A stretch of DNA of 5,667 bases from Magnetococcales bacterium. Its GTDB lineage: Bacteria > Pseudomonadota > Magnetococcia > Magnetococcales > JADFYX01. The notes beneath the pieces were generated by a model that did no database searches, was not told where the DNA came from, and was given only the letters and a program-made list of their open reading frames with translations. This document shows positions 1 to 5,667 of the stretch, one piece after another. The stretch covers positions 1-5,667 of the forward strand of contig JADFYX010000167.1 of NCBI GenBank assembly GCA_015232795.1, written 5' to 3'. The first letter of the stretch is position 1. Each line of letters begins with the position of its first letter. A program made the position numbers and the translations under genes.

Positions 1-1862
1 ATAACAGCGAGATCCATCAACCCTCCAAATAAAACAATATTGCTGCTAGTAAGGGCATCAACGGTATTAAATTGAGCAACATTGGCAGCACCTGTGATAG
101 TGATAACTACATCTGGGTCTTGAGTTGTTGCAGCACTCAATCCTGAAGTAGCCGTGCCAGTTGTCGAAGCAAAATTAACTGCTGTGTCTTCCACTCCCCC
201 CAAAAGCACCACATTGCTGGTGGTAAGAGCATCTATAACATTGAATTGCGTAATATTAGCAACGTTAGAGACGGTAACAACTACATCTGGGTCTTGAGTA
301 GTTGCAGCACTCAATCCTGAAGTAGCAGTGCCCGTTGTCGAAGCAAATTTAACCGCTGTATCCGTCAACCCCCCAGAAAGCACCACATTGCTAGAGGTGA
401 GGGCATCAGTTGTATTGAATTGCGTAACATTGGCAGCATCAGATATAGTGATAACTACATCTGGGTCTTGAGTGGTTGCAGCACTCAATCCCGAAGATGC
501 AGTTCCAGTTGTCGCAGCAAAATTAACTGCTGTGTCTGTCAGGCCCCCAGAAAGCACCACATTGCTGCTAGTAAGGGCATCAACTGTATTAAACTGAGAA
601 ATATTGGCAGTGTTAGAGATGGTAACAACTACATCTGGGTCTTGAGTGGTTGCAGCACTCAATCCCGAAGTAACAGTGCCAGTTGTCGCAGCAAAATTAA
701 CTGCTGTGTCTGTCAAGCCCCCCAAAAGCACCACATTGCTAGTGGTAAGAGCATCTATAACATTGAATTGCGCAATATTGGCAGCATCCAAGATAGTTAT
801 GACAACATCACTGTTTTGAGTAGTTGCAGCACTCAATCCCGAAGTTGCAGTGCCAGTTGTCGCAGCAAAATTAACTGCAGTGTCTGTCAAACCCACAGAA
901 AGCACCACATTACTGGTAGTAAAGGCATCAACCGTATTGAACTGAGCAATATTGGCAGTGTCGGAGATAGTAATAACTACATCGGGGTCTTGAGTGGCTG
1001 CAGCACTCAATCCAGAAGTAGCAACGCCATTAGTAGCAGCAAAATTAACCGCGGTATCCGTCAAACCGCCACTCAGCACAATATTGCTGTTGGTAAGGGC
1101 ATCAACTGTATTGAACTGGGTAATGTTGGCAACGTCTGAGATAGTAATAGCTACATATGAGTCTTGAACGGCTGCTGCACTTAATCCTGAAGTGGCAGTG
1201 CCACTGGTTGAGGCAAAATTAACTGCGTTATCCGTCAAACCGCTACTCAGTGCTACATTGCTGGTGGTAAGAGCATCAATAGCATTGAATTGAGCAACAT
1301 TGGCAGTATCCGAAACCGTTATAACTACATCTGGGTCTTGGGTGGTTGCGGTACTCAATCCTGAAGTAACAGTGCCACTAGTTGAGGCAAAATTAACTGC
1401 TGTGTCTCTCAACCCTCCCCAAAGAACCACATTGCTGGATGTCAGAGCATCTATGGCATTGAATTGCGCAATATTGGCAGTATCCGAGACAGTAATTATT
1501 ACACCACTGTTTTGGGAAGTTGCTGCACTCAATCCTGAAGTAGCAGTGCCACTTGTCGAAGCAAAATGAACCGCGGTATCCGTCAAGCCGCTTGAGAGTA
1601 CCACATCACTGGTAGTAAGGGCATCAGCAGTATTGAACTGCGCAATTTTTGCGGTGTCCGAGATGGTTATGACAACATCTTGGTCTTGAGTAGCTGCTGC
1701 TCTCAATCCCGAAGTAACCGTTCCACTATCCGAAGCAAAATTAATTGCTTTATCCGTCAAACCCCCAGTAAGCACTATATCGACGCTGCTAGCAGCATCA
1801 AGGATCATAAACTGCGATACTGTTGCCTTGTCCGTAACCGTTATTGTAATAGCAGCGGTGCT
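1..1862 (-). repeat. Tandem array of 58-residue (174-base) adhesin repeats
   Basis: Ten complete units, with boundaries falling every 174 bases at 1862, 1688, 1514, 1340, 1166, 992, 818, 644, 470, 296 and 122, and a partial eleventh from 122 to the edge. The consensus in protein order is a QDPDVVITISD strand, TANIAQFNT, DALTTSNVVLSGGL, TDTAVNFAATTGTATSGL, then SAATT. Strongly conserved positions are the Asp of ISD, the AQFN motif, the DALT turn, the GGL turn and the NFA strand. The alternation of short beta-type strands with Gly, Asn and Asp turns suggests a stacked beta fold; this is inference. The spacing has no exceptions in this stretch. Confidence 0.95.
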
Positions 1863-3671
1863 GGCGGTGGTAAGATCTGCCAGATATGCAGAGGTTCCAC
1901 TAAGTGTTGCTGTAACACTCCCTCCGGTAGTTCCTGCAATAGTGTTTAGTTGAGAAACAGTAGGAGTATCTAATACCGTGACTGTTATTAAATCATTGGT
2001 TGATGAGGTGAGGGTTGCCAAAGAGGCTGCTGTACCGCTTATTGTAGCTGTTACGACTCCAGATGTGGCTGTAATAAGCGTATTGATCTGTGCAACAGTT
2101 GGGGTGTCTAATATAGTGATAGCTACCGCGCCATTTTGAGTGGTGGCCGCTGTTAGTTCTGCTGTTATTGTACCATCTGTCGCTGAAAATTTTGCTGCTA
2201 TATCTGATAACCCTCCAGCCAACTCAATATTACTGGTGGTAAGAGCATCAATCGTCTTGAACTGGGCAATGTTTGCTGTATCAGATATTGCAAATGTGAT
2301 ATTTGGGTTTTGATTGATTAATGTCGTCAGCCTGGTTGTAGCTGTGCCGTCACTTGCTGCAAAATCTGTTGCCGTTCCCGAGACTTTGCCAAGCAATAAC
2401 ACATTGCTGCTAGTTTCTTGGGTGTTGCTGGCTGCTAGACTGCTGGTGGTAACGGTTTCTGATACTACATTTTGTGTTATGGGTTCTTGAGTCTGCTCTT
2501 GTTGAGGGCTTGGTTCTTCAACACTTTTTTGTGGTGTATTGTTATTAAAATCTGTTTCTAGTTGTGAAAGAGTCGTACCCGTTGTCTGGTCAGGAGTAGG
2601 GGTGGTAATCTGGGGTTGATCATTTTGTTGCTGTATAGAATCTGCATCCGTAGTGCTGTTAGCAGTGATGTTTTGTGGTAGTTTCTGGTTAAGGTTGGCA
2701 ATAAAGGCTGGTGATGGGGTAAATGCTGGTGCTGGCACTTCGCCAAAGTTTATTGAAGTTGCTGTGCCTGATTCATCAAGTGTGACAGTGGCATTACCGT
2801 TAGTATCGGAAATTTCCATACTACCGGAACTATTGACCACCGTTGTTACGCCATCACTACCCACCTCAGCCTGAAATGTGCCATTCTTTATGTTGATTAC
2901 GGAGGAGGGGGTGTTGATTGTAAAGTTCCCTCCTGGGCTGTTGCCACTGGCATAACTGAATGAGCCATTCAACAGAGATACCATAAAACTACCAGCAGAG
3001 CTGCCAGTAAGCTGAGTATCCATGAGAGAACTGGAGTTTTCCCCTATCTGGAATGTGGCTCCATCGTTAAAATCAAGCTTTATCATACCGCCTTCTGCGG
3101 TCGCTAAAGTTTCCCCCGACAAAATATCGTCGCCATCTTTTAAAACCCGCACAACACCAGCTTTGTTTGTGGCAGTCACTTCGCCAACAATTTGCGCAAC
3201 TTTGCCGATAGTTGTTGGTGCGGCAGCGCTATCGGCAGCAGTTTGGGTATTGGCTGTAGCATCAGGTTCAGCAGTTTTCGCAGCATTAGTGTCCGCTTTT
3301 GTAGCAGAATCTGCTGTTGTTGCAGTTGTTGCTGAAGTTGCTGTTTCGCCCTGAGTTGCAGCAACTTGAATAGTTTCAGGATTAGCGGTTAGAAGAAAAT
3401 CAACATTTTCAGGAAGCAGTATAGTACCGCTGGCAGTTTTCAGGGTTGGTGGAGGATCTTGAGAAAAATATCCTTCGACAAGATGCTGCTCTCCAGAGGA
3501 GCCAACAATAACCAGATCGTCTCCTGCGCGTAAAAACTCACCTTGGAGCAGATCTTCAGAATCTGGCAAGAGATATTCATTGGCCATGGAAAGGGCTTCA
3601 GGCAAAACAGATTCATCTGCTCGAATAGATTTTGGCTTGGAGTTGGCAGCTATTATTGGTTGCTTTGCCAT
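1..3671 (-). CDS. Giant tandem-repeat surface adhesin, LapA-like, type I secreted (N-terminal part)
   Basis: This is the start of a very large, probably surface-bound adhesin or stalk protein. One minus-strand frame runs 1223 codons from the ATG at 3671 to the window edge without a stop (no in-frame tta, cta or tca on the plus strand). An in-frame TAA lies directly before the ATG, so this is the most upstream possible ATG; the next in-frame Met is residue 29. Order of parts: unconserved start (1-44), prefix segment (about 45-95), Ala/Thr-rich spacer (about 96-155), FecR/LapA-N-like domain (about 156-311), Pro/Gln/Thr-rich linker (312-422), then 58- and 46-residue repeats to the edge. No Cys codon occurs in the visible frame, only one Trp is seen, and the repeats are acidic with almost no Lys or Arg, as is usual for secreted repeat adhesins. 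There is no Sec signal peptide, which fits export by the upstream type I genes. The C-terminal secretion signal is outside the window. Function is inferred from architecture and neighbours; the family assignment is firm, the ligand unknown. Confidence 0.9.
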   Translation of the reverse strand, partial: MAKQPIIAANSKPKSIRADESVLPEALSMANEYLLPDSEDLLQGEFLRAGDDLVIVGSSGEQHLVEGYFSQDPPPTLKTASGTILLPENVDFLLTANPETIQVAATQGETATSATTATTADSATKADTNAAKTAEPDATANTQTAADSAAAPTTIGKVAQIVGEVTATNKAGVVRVLKDGDDILSGETLATAEGGMIKLDFNDGATFQIGENSSSLMDTQLTGSSAGSFMVSLLNGSFSYASGNSPGGNFTINTPSSVINIKNGTFQAEVGSDGVTTVVNSSGSMEISDTNGNATVTLDESGTATSINFGEVPAPAFTPSPAFIANLNQKLPQNITANSTTDADSIQQQNDQPQITTPTPDQTTGTTLSQLETDFNNNTPQKSVEEPSPQQEQTQEPITQNVVSETVTTSSLAASNTQETSSNVLLLGKVSGTATDFAASDGTATTRLTTLINQNPNITFAISDTANIAQFKTIDALTTSNIELAGGLSDIAAKFSATDGTITAELTAATTQNGAVAITILDTPTVAQINTLITATSGVVTATISGTAASLATLTSSTNDLITVTVLDTPTVSQLNTIAGTTGGSVTATLSGTSAYLADLTTASTAAITITVTDKATVSQFMILDAASSVDIVLTGGLTDKAINFASDSGTVTSGLRAAATQDQDVVITISDTAKIAQFNTADALTTSDVVLSSGLTDTAVHFASTSGTATSGLSAATSQNSGVIITVSDTANIAQFNAIDALTSSNVVLWGGLRDTAVNFASTSGTVTSGLSTATTQDPDVVITVSDTANVAQFNAIDALTTSNVALSSGLTDNAVNFASTSGTATSGLSAAAVQDSYVAITISDVANITQFNTVDALTNSNIVLSGGLTDTAVNFAATNGVATSGLSAAATQDPDVVITISDTANIAQFNTVDAFTTSNVVLSVGLTDTAVNFAATTGTATSGLSAATTQNSDVVITILDAANIAQFNVIDALTTSNVVLLGGLTDTAVNFAATTGTVTSGLSAATTQDPDVVVTISNTANISQFNTVDALTSSNVVLSGGLTDTAVNFAATTGTASSGLSAATTQDPDVVITISDAANVTQFNTTDALTSSNVVLSGGLTDTAVKFASTTGTATSGLSAATTQDPDVVVTVSNVANITQFNVIDALTTSNVVLLGGVEDTAVNFASTTGTATSGLSAATTQDPDVVITITGAANVAQFNTVDALTSSNIVLFGGLMDLAV
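1863..2138 (-). repeat. Two 46-residue (138-base) repeat units inside the 58-residue array
   Basis: The units at 2138-2001 and 2000-1863 each contain a V.DTPTV.Q.NT strand followed by G.VTATISGT or G.VTATLSGT and a short 'LA.LT' end. They align with the 58-residue units at the start but are 12 residues shorter. They resemble the compact 'ITVxDTxTVxQxNT..VTATIS' repeats that I recall from giant bacterial surface proteins. The reading frame is kept on both sides. Confidence 0.85.
2139..2405 (-). repeat. Start of the repeat region: half unit plus one diverged 58-residue unit
   Basis: Residues from 423 (2405 down to 2313) match the second half of the 58-residue unit (NVLLLG.., then FAASDGTAT). 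A full but diverged unit follows at 2312-2139, with ITFAISDTANIAQF and IDALTTSN. The spacing to the next unit is exactly 174 bases, from the Gln codon at 2310-2312 to that at 2136-2138. Lower similarity to the distal units fits an old edge of the array that is no longer homogenised. Confidence 0.85.
2406..2738 (-). other. Pro/Gln/Thr-rich linker in the adhesin (residues 312-422)
   Basis: This low-complexity stretch starts with VPAPAFTPSPAF and continues with Gln, Asn, Thr, Ser and Pro runs such as SIQQQNDQPQ and SPQQEQTQEP. It has no predicted fold and very few positively charged residues. It joins the FecR-like domain to the first repeat. In LapA-type adhesins the LapG protease site lies near this position; no TAAG, AAAG or PAAG motif is seen here. 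Confidence 0.75.
2739..3206 (-). other. FecR-like / LapA retention-module-like domain in the adhesin (about residues 156-311)
   Basis: The domain opens with GKVAQIVGEV and continues GVVRVLKDGDDILSGE, an 'L.T..gG...L.F.dG' stretch and a 'F.iGENS' turn. This is the order seen at the start of FecR domains and also in the N-terminal retention module of Pseudomonas LapA (IVG.V, GV.RVL..GD, L..G, DG.T). The second half has a GSFSYASG turn, FTINTPSSV and IKNGTFQAEV, matching the 'f.v.TP...v.i.GT.f.v.v' signature of FecR domains, and ends in a Thr/Val-rich strand region. A role in anchoring or periplasmic retention is inferred from LapA. No membrane segment or anti-sigma domain is present, so iron-signalling FecR function is not implied. 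Confidence 0.75.
3387..3539 (-). other. N-terminal prefix segment of the adhesin (about residues 45-95)
   Basis: The segment contains GDDLVIVG (50-57), then VEGYFSQDPPP around Tyr68, then an ASGTILLPENV stretch. The pattern of a 'GDDL..' strand, a 'GYF..dPPP.L' turn and a 'G..L.pe.v..L' end is familiar to me from the N-termini of large proteobacterial FecR-domain or BapA-like repeat proteins. That recognition is from memory and has not been searched. It is followed by an Ala/Thr/Asp-rich low-complexity spacer (about 96-155) that probably acts as a flexible hinge before the FecR-like domain. Confidence 0.55.
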
Positions 3672-3677
3672 TTATAT

Positions 3678-3680
3678 CTC
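3678..3680 (-). promoter_or_regulatory. Weak ribosome binding site of the adhesin gene
   Basis: On the minus strand the sequence before the ATG is CACGAGATATAA, giving a GAG core six bases from the start codon. It is a poor Shine-Dalgarno match, but the TAA immediately before the ATG rules out a longer ATG-started version in this frame. Confidence 0.4.
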
Positions 3681-3804
3681 GTGCACCGTTTAGTAAAATC
3701 AAATTTGATGTAAAAATATGGAGATAACCACCAGTAGCACAAATAGAAGAGAGTTTTAGTTTTCTACCAAATATTACTGGGAAATTATCTGTTTTTACAC
3801 CCAT

Positions 3805-3822
3805 AAAGACAAAAAAGACAAA
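3805..3822. repeat. Perfect tandem 9-mer in the adhesin leader
   Basis: The plus strand holds aaagacaaa twice with no spacer, read as TTTGTCTTT twice on the transcribed strand. It lies about 130 bases before the adhesin start. It could be a slippage product or a regulator half-site pair; nothing here decides between these. Confidence 0.5.
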
Positions 3823-3935
3823 CTTCTGCTATTAGTTAACAAACATATGGCACTGATCATCTTTATCGGCTATTTATCTTAATTTCTTAAAGAGTGGAGA
3901 GGCTCTTGCCTGCCATACACATAGCCGAAATAATA

Positions 3936-3941
3936 ATTATA
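3936..3941 (-). promoter_or_regulatory. Possible sigma-70 -10 box (TATAAT) for the adhesin gene
   Basis: The minus strand reads TATAAT here, a perfect -10 hexamer. No good -35 hexamer lies 16-18 bases upstream, and TATAAT by chance is not rare in such AT-rich sequence. If real, transcription would start near 3929 and leave a leader of about 260 bases before the adhesin ATG. Confidence 0.3.
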
Positions 3942-4043
3942 TACTGAATTACTTTAACAGATTTTTTGATTTGATTCTGAAATTTATTTTATTCTTCAGC
4001 AAATTTATTAACTTCTGCAGGTTTATCACCACAGCTTATGGAG

Positions 4044-5366
4044 TCAGCGTTCTCTCAGGGCGTTATGTTTAGCCTTTAAAATTGGTTTGAGCAGATAGTC
4101 CAGAACCGATTTTTTCCCCGTTAAAATATTTGTAGTTGCAACCATGCCGGGAATAATCGGCAGTCGTTTGTTTTTTGGGCCAAGTTGGCTAGTATCTGTT
4201 ATTACGGTGATTTTATAAAAATTTTCACCTTGTTCATTGGTAATGGTATCAGCACTTATCTGCTTTAGAGTACCAGTCAGTCCACCATAAATTGAAAAAT
4301 CGTAAGCACTGATTTTTACTATAGCCTTTTGCCCCGGTCTTAAAAAGGCGATATCTGCCGGTCGAATACGGGCTTCAACCAACAAAGAGTCGTTAAGAGG
4401 CATGATCTCTACCAGATCCATGCCGGGACGAATTACCTGACCTATAGTGTGGATACGTACCCGGATAACAGTACCGTTTACCGGAGAACGAATGGCGGTT
4501 CGGCTTACTTTGTCCTTAAGGGCGGTAATGGATTCGGATAGTTTTTGCAGTTCTGCATGGCTTTCATTCAACTGTACCTGAGCACGATTACGAAAGGTGG
4601 TTATGGACTCTTCCACTCGGTTTTTTGCCACTTCCATCTTAAGTTTAATACGCGGAATAGCCAGAATAGTACTCTCCAGCTCCGCCTCTAGTTCTGCTAC
4701 ATCTCTCTTTAGGCGCACCAACTCAATTTTGGATATGGTCCCACGCAGTACCATAGGTGCAGCCAGATTATACTCCTCTTTAACCAGAGTCAGGCGACGC
4801 TGGATCTGTCTTTTGGATGCCTCTAGCTCCAGCAGATCCTGTTGCCGTTGTGCAATCTGTTTTTCAAGGGCTTTAAGGCTAGCAACATGCTCTTTTTGCC
4901 TTGAAATCCATAGCTTTTTTTCATTGCTAGCCAGCTCTGGCTGTTCATCCAATACCACTTTTGGAAAATCAAGTTGGGAGTTGCCAGTAGCCTCTGCTTT
5001 TAGGCGGGTTTCAATGGCTTTTAAAGATAGATATTGAATACGACTCTCCTGGAAAGAGGCCCGAAACTGGGTAGGGTCGATTTGCAGTAAAATCTGATCT
5101 TTTTCTACTAAATCACCATCTTTGACCAGTAGGGAGGAGAGAATTCCACCTTCTAGATTTTGTACCAGACGTATTTGCCCAGAGGGGATTATCTTTCCTT
5201 CTCCTACAGTCACTTCATCCATCACAGCCCAATCAGCCCAGATTATAAATATTATAAAAAACATGCCGATACTTATTAATAGGAGATGGGAAAAAGGGTG
5301 TGCTCCTAAATTTTGGGCCGCAGCAGCCTCCGACATGTTGTGTCTATCATCCCAGGAGTTACTCAT
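4044..5366 (-). CDS. lapC: Type I secretion membrane fusion protein, HlyD/LapC family
   Basis: This is the periplasmic adaptor that links the inner-membrane ABC exporter to a TolC-like outer membrane channel. The 440-residue length is normal for the family. A short cytoplasmic N-terminus (1-27) precedes one membrane segment (about 28-48, LLLISIGMFFIIFIIW). Next come the first half-lipoyl strand with LEGGIL (71-76), a long helical hairpin rich in Glu, Lys, Leu and Arg (about 105-290), the second lipoyl half SPVNGTVIRV (from 294), a beta-barrel region with YDFSIYGGL (about 355-363), and the C-terminal family signature PGMVATTNI, TGKK, then DYLLKPI (406-430). The start overlaps the ABC gene stop as ATGA, and AAAAGG lies nine bases before it, so translation is probably coupled. 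The LapC symbol rests on the LapB-type partner and the adjacent adhesin; the HlyD family itself is certain. Confidence 0.95.
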   Translation of the reverse strand: MSNSWDDRHNMSEAAAAQNLGAHPFSHLLLISIGMFFIIFIIWADWAVMDEVTVGEGKIIPSGQIRLVQNLEGGILSSLLVKDGDLVEKDQILLQIDPTQFRASFQESRIQYLSLKAIETRLKAEATGNSQLDFPKVVLDEQPELASNEKKLWISRQKEHVASLKALEKQIAQRQQDLLELEASKRQIQRRLTLVKEEYNLAAPMVLRGTISKIELVRLKRDVAELEAELESTILAIPRIKLKMEVAKNRVEESITTFRNRAQVQLNESHAELQKLSESITALKDKVSRTAIRSPVNGTVIRVRIHTIGQVIRPGMDLVEIMPLNDSLLVEARIRPADIAFLRPGQKAIVKISAYDFSIYGGLTGTLKQISADTITNEQGENFYKITVITDTSQLGPKNKRLPIIPGMVATTNILTGKKSVLDYLLKPILKAKHNALRER

Positions 5367-5667
5367 GCCGTAGAGCCTTTTGCCGGTTGTTGTTTGCTGG
5401 CGACCTTTATTTTTCCTGTTGTAAGGCGGTTGATAATCTCATCACGTGGCCCGTCAGCAATAATTTTACAATCTTCAAACACAATAATGCGGTCAACCAA
5501 CGCAAGCAGTGAGGCTTTATGGGTAACCAATAAAAGGGTTTTACCCGGTAGCAGAGCAGCCATACGGTTTTTAAACCGCTCTTCAGAGCTATTATCCATG
5601 GCACTTGTGGGTTCATCCATCATCAGAATAGGTGGATCTGTCAACAGTGCACGGGCAATGGCCACTG
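5363..5667 (-). CDS. lapB: Type I secretion ABC exporter, LapB type (C-terminal end only)
   Basis: This is the last ~100 residues of the nucleotide-binding domain of an inner-membrane ABC exporter that drives adhesin secretion by ATP hydrolysis. The visible part starts in VAIARALL, just after where the signature helix would be. It then shows Walker B with the catalytic Glu (ILMMDEP), the D-loop (SAMD), and the switch His in LLLVTHKASLL. A 'VDRIIVFEDCKIIADGP' strand, split by its turn, and a polar tail follow. The wording DEPTSAMDNSSE and the ALVDRIIV segment are typical of the LapB-like type I subfamily rather than of MsbA or HlyB. Walker A, the LSGGQ motif, the membrane domain and any peptidase-like N-terminal domain lie outside the window. 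The stop overlaps the adaptor start by four bases, so the two are in one operon. The gene is cut by the window edge and shows no sign of being broken. Confidence 0.93.
   Translation of the reverse strand, partial: VAIARALLTDPPILMMDEPTSAMDNSSEERFKNRMAALLPGKTLLLVTHKASLLALVDRIIVFEDCKIIADGPRDEIINRLTTGKIKVASKQQPAKGSTA
5376..5381 (-). promoter_or_regulatory. Ribosome binding site of the adaptor gene
   Basis: The minus strand reads AAAAGG, ending nine bases before the adaptor ATG and inside the last codons of the ABC gene. It supports the start at 5366 over the in-frame Met at residue 11. Confidence 0.5.

Larger units (their letters stand above)
3672..4043. other. AT-rich intergenic region between adaptor and adhesin genes
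   Basis: This 372-base gap separates the adaptor stop from the adhesin start, although the genes are co-directional. It is visibly richer in A and T than the flanking genes. I see no tRNA, no known riboswitch pattern and no GC-rich hairpin with a T run. It holds one possible -10 box, a perfect tandem 9-mer and several weak inverted repeats. Its length suggests that the adhesin has its own promoter and a long untranslated leader. Confidence 0.7.

Noticed and set aside
420..1139. Open plus-strand frame with a Cys/Ser-rich 58-residue periodic product (SSCRSKINC-type motif)
   Set aside because: It lies exactly antisense to the adhesin repeats and inherits their 174-base period. It has no start signal, and the minus-strand frame is far longer and has a sensible protein composition. 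The same applies to the plus-strand frames at 1300-1569 and 1680-1949.
1..1862. Evenly spaced repeats that could suggest a CRISPR array or satellite DNA
   Set aside because: The unit is 174 bases with conservation throughout, has no short-repeat/unique-spacer pattern, and keeps one open frame, so it is coding tandem repeat.
2739..3206. FecR domain read as an iron-signalling anti-sigma regulator
   Set aside because: There is no membrane segment, no N-terminal anti-sigma helix region and no sigma factor or TonB receptor nearby; the domain sits inside a repeat adhesin.
3613..3804. Minus-strand 63-codon frame across the adhesin start
   Set aside because: It overlaps the adhesin start in another frame, has no ribosome site before its ATG and encodes no recognisable feature. 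A leader peptide cannot be excluded but has no support.
3886..3907. Short inverted repeat aagag/ctctt as a leader hairpin or riboswitch part
   Set aside because: A five-pair stem alone is not significant and no known riboswitch core, including c-di-GMP types, could be recognised around it.
3895..3910. Sigma-54-like sequence on the plus strand (TGG, ten bases, then GC, with TTGC)
   Set aside because: It points toward the 3' end of the adaptor gene, antisense to everything here, so it would drive no visible gene; probably chance.
3977..3999. Inverted repeat ctgaa/ttcag downstream of the adaptor stop as a terminator
   Set aside because: The stem is only five pairs, AT-rich, with a 13-base loop and no following T run on the transcribed strand.
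4597..5037. Plus-strand frame of 146 codons antisense to the adaptor
   Set aside because: It is antisense to the coiled-coil part of a clear HlyD-family gene and yields a Ser/Arg/Cys-rich product with no recognisable feature.

Overview
The window reads as part of a type I secretion / giant surface adhesin locus from a Gram-negative bacterium, most likely a proteobacterium. This rests on a LapB-type ABC exporter, an HlyD-type membrane fusion protein and a LapA-like repeat adhesin lying together. Coding GC looks moderate by eye. I cannot name the genus. All three genes are on the minus strand, so the locus is transcribed from high to low coordinates.

Layout in transcription order: (1) 5667-5363 holds the C-terminal ~100 residues of the ABC exporter ATPase (LapB type), cut by the window edge. 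(2) 5366-4044 holds a complete 440-residue periplasmic adaptor (HlyD/LapC family), joined to the ABC gene by a 4-base ATGA overlap. (3) 4043-3672 is a 372-base AT-rich gap with one possible -10 box and a tandem 9-mer but no convincing gene. (4) From 3671 to the other window edge runs one uninterrupted reading frame of 1223 codons, the N-terminal part of a very large adhesin whose C-terminus lies outside. Every in-frame codon from 3671 to 3 was checked by hand and none is a stop.

The adhesin begins with a small conserved-looking prefix segment (about residues 45-95). An Ala/Thr-rich spacer follows, then a FecR-like domain (about 156-311) that also resembles the N-terminal retention module of LapA, then a Pro/Gln/Thr-rich linker. 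From about residue 423 onward it is tandem repeats: eleven complete 58-residue units (174 bases), two 46-residue units (138 bases), and partial units at each end. Repeats occupy bases 1 to about 2405 and continue beyond the window.

Probable joint function: the ABC exporter and adaptor, with a TolC-like outer membrane protein not seen here, would export the adhesin in one step to the cell surface. The FecR/LapA-like N-terminus may hold it there and the repeats would form a long stalk. No LapD or LapG gene and no canonical TAAG-type cleavage motif is visible in the window.
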